Counted from the first letter of the stretch, positions 1 to 6,230 are shown. The stretch is 6,351 bases of DNA from Frankiales bacterium (GCA_025965735.1 JAOPWK010000333.1:1-6351), one strand, 5' to 3'. Program-made: numbers and translations. Notes: generated by a model not told the origin, from the sequence alone.

Positions 1-1
1 C

Positions 2-2692
2 ATCACCACGCCGCTGTTCCACCAGAGCTGGAACGAGTCGGGTGGCTTCGACGAGGTGACCTCGGTGGAGCTGTGCCTGCCGCTGGTCCCGTGCATCAAC
101 TTCGGGGACTACGGCGCGCGGTTCACCGCCTCCACCAGCGGCCACATCGGGATGTCCCAGTCGCTCAACGGGCTCAGCGGCGGGACCGTCGGCGTCGACT
201 ACCCGGTGACTTTCGGCATCACGGGCCCAGCTGACGACTCGTTCGCGCAGGGCGCGCCGGTGACCATCACCACCACGGCACCCACGGTCGCCGCCGGCGC
301 GTCGATCAGCAGCGTCTACCCGAGCTTTAGCAGCATGTCGCTGGACGCCAGCTTCGACTTCCACGCGTCGGCCGAGGGAGAGATCTGCGTCGGCGGTTGC
401 GTCGGCGGCTCGATCTTCGACATCGACATCCCGGGGTCCCCGGCCTCCGGGTCGCTCCTCACGCTGAGCGCCAGCGACCTGACCCTGGTGCAGGGACTCG
501 GCCTCACGCACTGCTTCGGTGCGGCGGAGAACGCCCTCTTCGGCACCGGGTCCTACGCCAACGAGGGCGGCTTCTGCGAGAACAACGGCTACATGGCGTT
601 CCCCGACGTCAAGCTCGGCACCACCAGCGTCGACGGCGAGGATCTCTTTGCCGGCGGCCACCAGGAGTACATGGTCCTCCCGATCTCGGCGGTCGATTGG
701 GTCGGCAAGCTCACGAGCCTGCCGACCGGGTTCCCGAACCTCGAGGCGACCTTCGACGGCACAGGCGTCAGCTACACGACGATCAGCGACGTCCTCACGG
801 GCATCATGACCGAGCACCAGGAGCTCACCTTCGAGCCGTCCACCAACATCACGCTCGACCTCAAGATGCGGGTGCCGTACTCCGTCCTCGACCCGGACGG
901 CAACGTCGTCATGTCGGACCGCGGGACGACCGTCACCTTCCCGCTGGGGCACTCGCTGCAGCTGAACCCGACCAGGGTCCTGCACATCACCCCGACCGTG
1001 TCGCTGGCGAAGACCACGATCACCGACCGCATCTACGACCGCGTGAGAGGCAGCAACCGCGTCGAGGCGCTCTCCCTCACCGCCAGCATCGGCGGGTGCT
1101 GCGAGATCTTCGACGGGATCGACGTCGACCTCGGCCCCGTCTGGACGGACACGCAGAGCCTCGGCGGTGCCGACCTCGAGCGGGTAGACAACACGTGGGA
1201 GCTGGGCGGCTTCAACACCGTGACACTCGCGCCCTTCACGGTGGCGCCCAACCCCAACCCGATCTCGGCCGGGAGCGTTCCCCCCGTCCTGCCCGCGACG
1301 GAGGGGGCGAGCACGAGCGGTGTCGTCGCGAAGCTCTACGACATCGACCCGGCCGCCAGCACCCAGAGCGCCGCACCCGTCTGGACCGCCAGCGTCGACT
1401 GGGGCGACGGCACTGTCACCCCGGGCACCGTGACCGGCACCGGCGCGGCGTTCCAGGTCGAGGGCGCGCACACCTACGCCGAGGTCGGCACGTACCGGAT
1501 CACCACCACGGTGCGGGAGGTGAGCAACCCGGCAGTGCACGCAGTGACCATCGCCCGTGCGGACGTCAGGGACGCTCCGCTGACCGTCACGTCGGCGCCT
1601 CCGCTCATGACCGTCCTGAACGTGCCGACGCCGGAAGGCGCGGTCGTGGCGCGCTTCACGGACGCGAACCCGACGAGCCAGGCCAGCGAGTTCTCCGCCA
1701 CCGTCAACTGGGGCGACACCTCGCAGGCCTCCGTCGCTCAGGTCGCCTCCCACCCGGACGGCGGGTTCGTCGTCACCGCACCCAGCCACACGTATGCCCT
1801 GCGCGGCACGCCCACGGTGGCTGTCGTGATCAAGAGCGTGGACGGATCCACGGTGACTGCCTACCCGCCGACCACCACGGCCGATGCGCCCATCGTGGCA
1901 ACCGCCCTGTCCAACAGCGCGCTCACCGCCGACGGGAGCCGCGTACTGCTGTGGCGCGGGTCGGGCAGCGCGCCCCTGGCGCACCTGAAGGACAGCGAGC
2001 CCGGAGCCCGTCTCACGGACTACATCGCCTCCGTGTCCTGGGGCGACGGCACGACGTCCGCCGGCGTCGTCAAGGCCGACCCGGCCGGTGGTTTCACGGT
2101 CAGTGGCACCCACACCTACGCTCCCAGCGCCCTGGGGCTCAAGCAGGTGACGGTCGACGTGGCGGCCGTCGGCATCGGACCGGTCAACCGGCCGACCGGC
2201 ACCTCCGTCGGCACCGGTCCTGCGCCCGGCCTGGCACCCGGCCAGCAGCAGTGGTCGAAGACCCGCGTGGTCGTGCCACTGCTGGCCTACGGCTTCAGCT
2301 CCGGGGGGACGTTCGCCCTCGGCAACCGCACGGCTGTGGCGTCGCCTGCAGCGCCCGCAGTGACCAACACCTTCTGGGGTGCGGGATGGGCCGCCGCAAA
2401 CCCGACGAGCGGCAAGTCGTCCAGCACCTTCCAGGGCTTCGTGAAGAACGCCGCGCCGAACACCCGGATGCCGCTGACCATCCCGCCGGTCGGCACGCCC
2501 CGCATCATCACGGGCCGGGCACCTGCCAGCGTCCCCTCCTTCATGCTCGTGGCCGTCACGCCGAGCATCACGCCGTTCGGGGCGATCGGCGACGTGGCCG
2601 GAACGCGCTGGGCGATCATGCGGACGGCGGCCGGTTACGGCCCCACGCCGACCACTCCGGGCACGGGTACCGTCGTCGCTCTGCTGCCGTGA
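2..2692 (+). CDS. Secreted multi-PKD-domain protein, 5'-truncated by the window edge
   Basis: The frame is open back to the first complete codon at position 2, so the true start and signal peptide lie outside the window; the GTG at 56 is internal. The visible order is as follows. First comes a large beta-rich region (about 2-1290) holding all eight cysteines: ELC, VPC, EIC, GGC, THC, GFC and a CC pair. Three PKD-type Ig-like repeats follow, marked by WGDG at 1400, WGDT at 1709 and WGDG at 2039, each followed by an HTYA motif. A C-terminal domain (about 2240-2689) has FWGAGW at 2372 and a tail GYGPTPTTPGTGTVVALLP at 2633. PKD repeats are known extracellular spacer or adhesion modules. The even number of Cys fits disulfides formed after export (inference). 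From memory, the FWGAxW...PGTGTVV tail recurs in actinobacterial secreted PKD proteins. No catalytic motif or LPxTG anchor is seen, so the role is most likely structural or adhesive. The lipoprotein gene follows after 75 nt, possibly in the same transcript. Confidence 0.85.
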   Translation: MTTPLFHQSWNESGGFDEVTSVELCLPLVPCINFGDYGARFTASTSGHIGMSQSLNGLSGGTVGVDYPVTFGITGPADDSFAQGAPVTITTTAPTVAAGASISSVYPSFSSMSLDASFDFHASAEGEICVGGCVGGSIFDIDIPGSPASGSLLTLSASDLTLVQGLGLTHCFGAAENALFGTGSYANEGGFCENNGYMAFPDVKLGTTSVDGEDLFAGGHQEYMVLPISAVDWVGKLTSLPTGFPNLEATFDGTGVSYTTISDVLTGIMTEHQELTFEPSTNITLDLKMRVPYSVLDPDGNVVMSDRGTTVTFPLGHSLQLNPTRVLHITPTVSLAKTTITDRIYDRVRGSNRVEALSLTASIGGCCEIFDGIDVDLGPVWTDTQSLGGADLERVDNTWELGGFNTVTLAPFTVAPNPNPISAGSVPPVLPATEGASTSGVVAKLYDIDPAASTQSAAPVWTASVDWGDGTVTPGTVTGTGAAFQVEGAHTYAEVGTYRITTTVREVSNPAVHAVTIARADVRDAPLTVTSAPPLMTVLNVPTPEGAVVARFTDANPTSQASEFSATVNWGDTSQASVAQVASHPDGGFVVTAPSHTYALRGTPTVAVVIKSVDGSTVTAYPPTTTADAPIVATALSNSALTADGSRVLLWRGSGSAPLAHLKDSEPGARLTDYIASVSWGDGTTSAGVVKADPAGGFTVSGTHTYAPSALGLKQVTVDVAAVGIGPVNRPTGTSVGTGPAPGLAPGQQQWSKTRVVVPLLAYGFSSGGTFALGNRTAVASPAAPAVTNTFWGAGWAAANPTSGKSSSTFQGFVKNAAPNTRMPLTIPPVGTPRIITGRAPASVPSFMLVAVTPSITPFGAIGDVAGTRWAIMRTAAGYGPTPTTPGTGTVVALLP

Positions 2693-2750
2693 CGGCACCG
2701 GCTCGTTCGGCACCCGCGCGGCGAGCGGTAGGACTCCCTGCTTCTTGGTG

Positions 2751-2757
2751 AAGGTGG
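2751..2757 (+). promoter_or_regulatory. Ribosome binding site of the lipoprotein gene
   Basis: AAGGTGG lies 10 nt before the ATG at 2768. It fixes this start over later in-frame codons and puts the signal sequence at the very N-terminus. The rest of the 75-nt gap after the PKD gene shows no terminator hairpin and no clear promoter, which fits co-transcription (inference). Confidence 0.6.
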
Positions 2758-2767
2758 ACGGCCGCTG

Positions 2768-3991
2768 ATGCGCTCGCTGGATCCGAGGGCGAGCAACGCC
2801 GGCCGCGTCGCCCTCACGCTCCTGGCGGCGGCCCTCCTGGTCGCGTGCAGCGGGCAGGGCGCCTCGCCCGAGCCCAGCGGAGGCGCGACCGCTTCGGCCG
2901 CTGCGCCCGACCTGTCCGCGATCGTCCTGCAGCCGGCCGAGGCCCCCGTCGGGACGACCTACCTCGATCAGGCCTCGGGACCCCGGTCGCTGGACAAGCT
3001 GCTGTCCGGTGACCAGGACGCCGCGCAGGAGAAGGCGCTGCTCGAGGAAGCCGGTTTCGAGGGTGCCCACCTGTCGGTGTTCACGGGCGGGTCGACGCCC
3101 GCGGCGGTGGAGCAGGCGCACGTCGTCGACTCGTTCGCCGTCGTCTTCCCGTCCGCCGGCGCAGCCTCGGCAGGCCTTGAGGTCCTGTCGCGGCTGGTGG
3201 CCGCTTCCGCCACGTCCTCGACCTCCTTCGCGGCTCCCTCACTCGGGGAGCGCGGCAGGGGGTACGAGCTGACGCTCCCGAACCTGGCCGGGCCGAGCTT
3301 CGCCTTCACCTGGCAGCAGGAGAACACCGCGAGGGTCCTCGTGGAGGCCGGCGGTGCCGGCGTCGTGACGCAGGAGCTGGCGCTGTCGCGAGCAGCGGAG
3401 CTCGCGCGCGCGGGGCCGAGGGGACCCGTGGGTGCCGACAGCGTCGGCGCACTCGTGCTGCAGCCCGGCGCCGCTCCTAAGGGCACGGCCCTCGCTCCGA
3501 AGCTGTCCGGCCGCCGTACGGCCAAGGAGTTCGCCGCGGCCGAGGCTGACAACCGGCGCCTGACCGAGCTGGGCTTCCAGTCCGGGTACGTCAACAGGTT
3601 CCTGTCGCCCGGCCTGCTGGAGGCGACCGTCTCCACGCCGGCGCCTCCAGAGACGGCCACCCCGACGCGGGACGGCAACTACATCGCCTCGCAGGCGCAG
3701 CAGTACGCGACGTCGGAGGACGCCACCAGCGCCTACACGCTGTTCAAGGGGCGCCAGGACAAGATCTTCGACGGGCGCGCGGAGCTGCTGGACAGCGCGT
3801 TCCTCGGGCCGAACTCGGTCGGCTACCGGTACGTCGACGAGCGGCCGACGGGCGACCTCATCGGCCATGCCTACTTCTGGCAGGTCGACCGCTACGTGCT
3901 GAGCCTGTTCGACGTGGGGACGGCCCGCTTCTCGAGCGAGCCGAAGGCGCAGCGCCTGGCCAAGATCATGCAAAGCCACCTGCCGGGCTAG
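2768..3991 (+). CDS. Exported lipoprotein with a duplicated domain of unknown function
   Basis: The 407-residue product starts with a type II signal peptide: Arg residues at 2, 7 and 13, a hydrophobic stretch 14-26, and lipobox L24-V-A-C27. The mature protein should be lipidated at Cys27 and anchored on the outer face of the membrane. A Ser/Gly/Ala/Pro-rich linker (about 28-47) leads into two diverged copies of one domain, roughly 49-215 and 226-405. Matching landmarks are LQPxxAPxGT at 54 and 231, a GF pair at 96 and 269, LG...GY at 159 and 346, an aromatic-WQ site (TWQQ, FWQV) at 181 and 370, and a closing Ala/Leu helix. Downstream of Cys27 there are no cysteines and no recognisable enzyme motif. 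I do not recognise the family. A substrate-binding or surface-sensing role is possible but not shown. It sits between two genes for other exported proteins. Confidence 0.85.
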   Translation: MRSLDPRASNAGRVALTLLAAALLVACSGQGASPEPSGGATASAAAPDLSAIVLQPAEAPVGTTYLDQASGPRSLDKLLSGDQDAAQEKALLEEAGFEGAHLSVFTGGSTPAAVEQAHVVDSFAVVFPSAGAASAGLEVLSRLVAASATSSTSFAAPSLGERGRGYELTLPNLAGPSFAFTWQQENTARVLVEAGGAGVVTQELALSRAAELARAGPRGPVGADSVGALVLQPGAAPKGTALAPKLSGRRTAKEFAAAEADNRRLTELGFQSGYVNRFLSPGLLEATVSTPAPPETATPTRDGNYIASQAQQYATSEDATSAYTLFKGRQDKIFDGRAELLDSAFLGPNSVGYRYVDERPTGDLIGHAYFWQVDRYVLSLFDVGTARFSSEPKAQRLAKIMQSHLPG

Positions 3992-4001
3992 TCATACCCG
4001 G
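3983..4001 (+). terminator. Weak hairpin over the lipoprotein stop codon
   Basis: CCGGG at 3983-3987 pairs with CCCGG at 3997-4001 around a 9-nt loop that contains the TAG stop. The stem is only 5 bp and no T-run follows, so it could be chance in GC-rich DNA. It is recorded because it is the only candidate separating the lipoprotein transcript from the next gene. Confidence 0.2.
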
Positions 4002-4023
4002 TGCAGGGTGTCAAGGCCCGCGT

Positions 4024-4241
4024 ACTAGGCCTAAAGGATCAGGGCGGATGACAGAAGTGGCTAAGTTCGGGTCATCTCTGCTTGCGGCGGGGCGAAACCG
4101 GCCAAAGGGCTGCCAACATGCTCCCAGCGGCGCCAGCAGGCGCTGCGGGCAGCGCATCGATCCGACAGCATCATTGGTCGCCTACGGCCGTCGGGGAGCG
4201 AAGTGGCGAATCCGAGTCCCTGATCCAGTCCGGAGGCGTAG
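4024..4241 (+). promoter_or_regulatory. Structured leader upstream of the coiled-coil protein gene
   Basis: This 250-nt gene-free stretch between two plus-strand genes (3992-4241) holds several foldable segments. GGATGAC 4046-4052 pairs with GTCATCT 4071-4077 (7 pairs, one of them G-U). A short hairpin pairs 4099-4103 with 4108-4112 around an AAAG loop. A stronger hairpin pairs 4124-4134 with 4139-4149 around AGCA (10 pairs including one G-U, plus one A-G mismatch). An alternative pairs 4140-4145 with 4150-4155 and competes with that one. An 8-nt palindrome TAGGCCTA lies at 4026-4033. GGGCGAAACC before the short hairpin and CCGACAGC at 4162-4169 recall pieces of cyclic-dinucleotide riboswitches, but the expected conserved cores are not found. 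No convincing -35/-10 pair was seen. It is a candidate 5' UTR or cis-regulatory RNA, without a named class. Confidence 0.3.
4232..4236 (+). promoter_or_regulatory. Ribosome binding site of the coiled-coil protein gene
   Basis: GGAGG lies 5 nt before the ATG at 4242, close to the ideal anti-Shine-Dalgarno core. It supports that start, which gives a complete signal peptide. Confidence 0.75.
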
Positions 4242-5375
4242 ATGCGCACCCTTCCCATCACTGTTGTCGCAGGCGCTGCCGCGCTGACCCTCACGGGCGG
4301 AGTGGCTATGGCCGCCACGGCGGCCACCTGGTCCGGCCCGGCCGCGTCAGGCGTCATCCGGGCGTGCGTGACGAACGCCGGCGTCATGCGCCTGGTCAAC
4401 CCGACAGCCGGGTGCCTCACCACCGAGAAGCTCCTGACCTGGAACAACCAGGGGCCCGCGGGCAAGACCACCGCGATCATCTACCACGGAGCGCTCGGGG
4501 ACGAGGTGGCGGCACGCAAGAAGCTGGCGGCGGACCTCGAGACGGAGAAGGTCGCCCGGATCAAGGGAGATGTGGACGAGGCGGCACGCGCGAGGAGCGC
4601 CGAGCAGAAGCTCACCAATGACCTCGCCATCGAGCGCGACCGCGCCACCGCCGCTGAGGGCGCCCTCCGCACCGCCGCGACCGAGGAGGCTGTGCGCGCC
4701 GCTCTGGCTGAGACCGCGCTCGGAGGTCGCATCGACGGCGTCAGCAGCGAGCTCAGCGCGTTCCAGAAGGCGACCAACACCTCGATCGAGTCGATCCTGG
4801 TTCAGCTGGCCGACGAGAAGACCGCACGCCTCGCCGGCGACGCGGACCTGCAGAAGAAGGTCGACGCCATCAACGTGACGCTCGCGTCGCTGCAGGCGCA
4901 GATCGACAGCGAGATCGCCCGCGCCAAGGGGATGGAGACCAAGCTGGCCGCGGACGTGTTCGCCGAGGCGACCCGCGCCGCGGCGGCCGAGCTGCTGCTC
5001 CGCAGCGACCTCGCTGCAGAGGTACTGCGCGCCACCAGCACCGAGACGGCCAACCGCGCGGCGCTCGAGGACGCCCTCGACACCCTCACGGAGTCCACAG
5101 TGGCCAGCCTGGGCGAGCTCGCCGAGGACCTGGCGTTCCTCCGGGTCCTCCAGGGCGACACCCAAGGCGCGCTGACGCTGCTGACCGGTCAGGTGGACTC
5201 GCTGACGGTGAGCCTCCGCTCCGTCACTGGCAGGGTCACGACGCTGGAGCCGCTGGTTGCCGGCCACACCACCAAGCTCACCTCGCTCACGACCGAGCTC
5301 GCCGCACTGACTAACCGGCAGCAGGACGACTACACCGACCTGACCCGCCAGATCAACCAGATGCTCTACTACTGA
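4242..5375 (+). CDS. Exported coiled-coil stalk protein with a two-Cys N-terminal cap
   Basis: This 377-residue protein starts with a signal peptide ending near AMA24. A small domain (about 36-74) follows, with GVIRAC42, C58, TEKLLTW67 and QGPAG. This resembles, from memory, the cap found before collagen-like or other repeats in many actinobacterial secreted proteins. Cys42 and Cys58 are the only cysteines and probably pair. From about 87 the chain is almost all helix. Three 18-residue units lie at 113-166 and three at 224-277, with consensus ExxRAxxxxExxLxxx[LVI]. A different helical stretch lies between them, and canonical heptads run from 314 to 356. The C-terminus is QINQMLYY. There is no transmembrane anchor, LPxTG or enzyme motif. 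The likely role is an extended trimeric or dimeric surface fibre or spacer (inference). It is probably the last gene before the hairpin at 5412. Confidence 0.85.
   Translation: MRTLPITVVAGAAALTLTGGVAMAATAATWSGPAASGVIRACVTNAGVMRLVNPTAGCLTTEKLLTWNNQGPAGKTTAIIYHGALGDEVAARKKLAADLETEKVARIKGDVDEAARARSAEQKLTNDLAIERDRATAAEGALRTAATEEAVRAALAETALGGRIDGVSSELSAFQKATNTSIESILVQLADEKTARLAGDADLQKKVDAINVTLASLQAQIDSEIARAKGMETKLAADVFAEATRAAAAELLLRSDLAAEVLRATSTETANRAALEDALDTLTESTVASLGELAEDLAFLRVLQGDTQGALTLLTGQVDSLTVSLRSVTGRVTTLEPLVAGHTTKLTSLTTELAALTNRQQDDYTDLTRQINQMLYY
4578..4739 (+). repeat. First block of three 18-residue helical repeats (protein level)
   Basis: Residues 113-166 of the coiled-coil protein. Glu recurs at 113, 131 and 149; Arg at 116, 134 and 152; Glu at 121, 139 and 157; Leu at 124, 142 and 160; and a hydrophobic residue at 128, 146 and 164. 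The period is exactly 18 residues (54 nt). The DNA copies are diverged, so this is an old duplication or structural convergence, not a recent tandem repeat. Confidence 0.8.
4911..5072 (+). repeat. Second block of three 18-residue helical repeats (protein level)
   Basis: Residues 224-277 of the coiled-coil protein, with the same consensus as the first block. Glu is at 224, 242 and 260; Arg at 227, 245 and 263; Glu at 232, 250 and 268; Leu at 235 and 253 (Asn at 271); and V239, L257 and L275 occupy the hydrophobic site. The offset from the first block is 111 residues, which is not a multiple of 18, so the intervening segment breaks the phase. Confidence 0.8.
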
Positions 5376-5411
5376 TCGACCGCCGCTTCCCGCGGCACCG
5401 CACTCAGCCTG

Positions 5412-5446
5412 AACGGCCCTGCACCCACCTCGGGTGCAGGGCCGTT
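5412..5446. terminator. Perfect 15-bp hairpin terminator between convergent genes
   Basis: Arm 5412-5426 is the exact reverse complement of 5432-5446, around the 5-nt loop ACCTC. AA at the outer 5' end pairs with TT at the 3' end. It begins 36 nt after the TGA of the coiled-coil gene. No long T-run follows on the plus strand, as is common for actinobacterial terminators, and the symmetric stem could stop transcription from both sides. A weaker hairpin (5382-5386 with 5392-5396) lies between it and the stop codon. Confidence 0.8.
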
Positions 5447-5453
5447 GGGCTGT

Positions 5454-5503
5454 CACGGCACGGCACGGCACGGCACGGCACGGCACGGCACGGCACGGCA
5501 CGG
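5454..5503. repeat. Ten perfect tandem copies of the pentanucleotide CACGG
   Basis: Fifty bases are an uninterrupted array of CACGG with no mismatch. It starts 7 nt after the terminator hairpin and ends just before CCCGCGAG. A 5-bp unit changes reading frame whenever a copy is gained or lost, as in slipped-strand phase-variable loci. Here it lies outside both recognised flanking genes, so a coding effect is not evident. It keeps several frames open on both strands, which creates long spurious reading frames through this zone. Confidence 0.95.
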
Positions 5504-5544
5504 CCCGCGAGCTCGAGCGCCTGCTCGACGCGATGGTCGGCTAG
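5503..5544 (+). other. Possible orphan C-terminal coding remnant (13 codons plus stop)
   Basis: Directly after the CACGG array the plus strand reads ARELERLLDAMVG and then TAG at 5542-5544. Every sense codon ends in G or C, and the peptide looks like the terminal helix of a protein. Its frame leads back only into the repeat array. The TAG overlaps the stop of the minus-strand hydrolase (5541-5543). It may be the end of a lost gene or simply chance in GC-rich DNA. Confidence 0.2.
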
Positions 5545-6211
5545 GCCGGGGCGTCCCAGAAGGCCGCGCGTGCCCGCTCGCGCCCCACGCGTTCGGCTCG
5601 ATCACGCTGCACAGCCGCGGCTCCCGCTGCGCCACGCGCGCCTCCGGGCGGGGGGCGAGCAGGACGTGGCCGTGGAAGTGCTGGGCGATCTCGACGACGG
5701 CAGCCCCGTGCTCGATGGCCACTTGGCACAGGGCGTCGTTCAGCCGGCCGATGACCGAGACGGCGTCGCTCCACCGCGGCAGCCGCAGCGCAGCCGCGTC
5801 GTCCATGCCGTCGCTGGGGTCGTACACGGTGCCCACGGCGACCGGCGGCTCCTGCAGCAGCGGGTGCCGCAGGGCTATCGCCACCGCCCGCGCGATGCGC
5901 GGCAGCAGGGTGAGCGCGCGCCGTGTCGCAGTAGGCCGCCAGGAGGTCGTTGCCGCCGATCGTGACGGTGACCAGCGACGGCGTGTGCGCGAGGCGCTCC
6001 AGCCGGGGCAGCTGCACGCCGAGCAGGGTCCGGGGGGTGGCGCCGTCGGTGGCGAGCAAGCTCAGGCGGACGTCCGAGTCGCGGGGCAGCAGGTCCCGAC
6101 GGCGCCTGTCCGGGAAGTCGTCGCCCTGTTGCGCAGCAGCAGGCTCGGCCCGCCGCGGCCCGGACTACCCGGAGTAGTCGTCGGTCGAGTTCCAGTCGCC
6201 GAGCGCGACAT
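5541..6211 (-). pseudogene. SGNH/GDSL-type hydrolase, disrupted by about five frameshifts
   Basis: The gene starts at an ATG (6211-6209) with GGGGGAAGG upstream, 21 nt after the citrate synthase stop. The homologous peptide must be pieced together in order: ALGDWNSTDDYSG (block I region, then an in-frame TAG at 6167-6165); SPGRGGPSLLLRNR; a long piece from DDFPD through LATDGAT and TVTIGGNDLL (block III GGND) to CDTAR; LTLLPRIARAVAIALRHP through VGTVYDPSDG to VIEPNAWGAS; and finally RAAFWDAPA with stop TAG at 5543-5541. Shifts fall near 6207, 6167, 6123, 5914-5921 (a GCGCGCGC run) and about 5563-5575, alternating between one base missing and one extra. The total of about 220 residues fits a complete small hydrolase. 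Block I has Trp where the nucleophilic Ser of GDS is expected. True decay is favoured, but clustered indel errors in the assembly would look the same. Confidence 0.75.
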
Positions 6212-6220
6212 GGTGCTGAG

Positions 6221-6230
6221 CCTTCCCCCC
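6221..6230 (-). promoter_or_regulatory. Ribosome binding site of the hydrolase pseudogene
   Basis: The minus strand reads GGGGGGAAGG, ending 9 nt before the ATG at 6211. It marks where the hydrolase began. That ATG is one frame away from the ALGDW segment, which places the first frameshift within the first two or three codons. Confidence 0.55.

Noticed and set aside
56..58. GTG as the start of the PKD protein
   Set aside because: The frame continues upstream to the window edge, no ribosome binding site precedes it, and the sequence after it is not a signal peptide.
397..2751. A 784-residue open frame on the plus strand overlapping the PKD gene
   Set aside because: It is very rich in Arg, His and Pro with no domain, as expected for the shifted frame of a GC-rich gene. 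The PKD motifs lie in the other frame.
3239..3979. A 246-residue minus-strand open frame opposite the lipoprotein gene
   Set aside because: Its Arg/Leu/Val-rich composition is typical of antisense frames, it has no start signal, and the plus strand encodes a clear lipoprotein.
3992..4060. A promoter (-35/-10) for the stalk gene, for example TGTCAA with TAAAGG
   Set aside because: Spacing or hexamer match was poor for every pair tried, and no sigma-factor consensus fitted well enough to report.
4081..4200. A firm riboswitch call (c-di-GMP-I or ydaO/c-di-AMP)
   Set aside because: Only short fragments resemble the consensus; the conserved core nucleotides could not be located and no covariance search could be run.
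4347..5501. A 384-residue minus-strand open frame antisense to the stalk gene, beginning inside the CACGG array
   Set aside because: It starts in the repeat (PCRAV repeated), has no ribosome binding site, and mirrors a plus-strand gene with a signal peptide and regular repeats.
5454..5503. CRISPR array
   Set aside because: The unit is a 5-bp head-to-tail repeat with no spacers.
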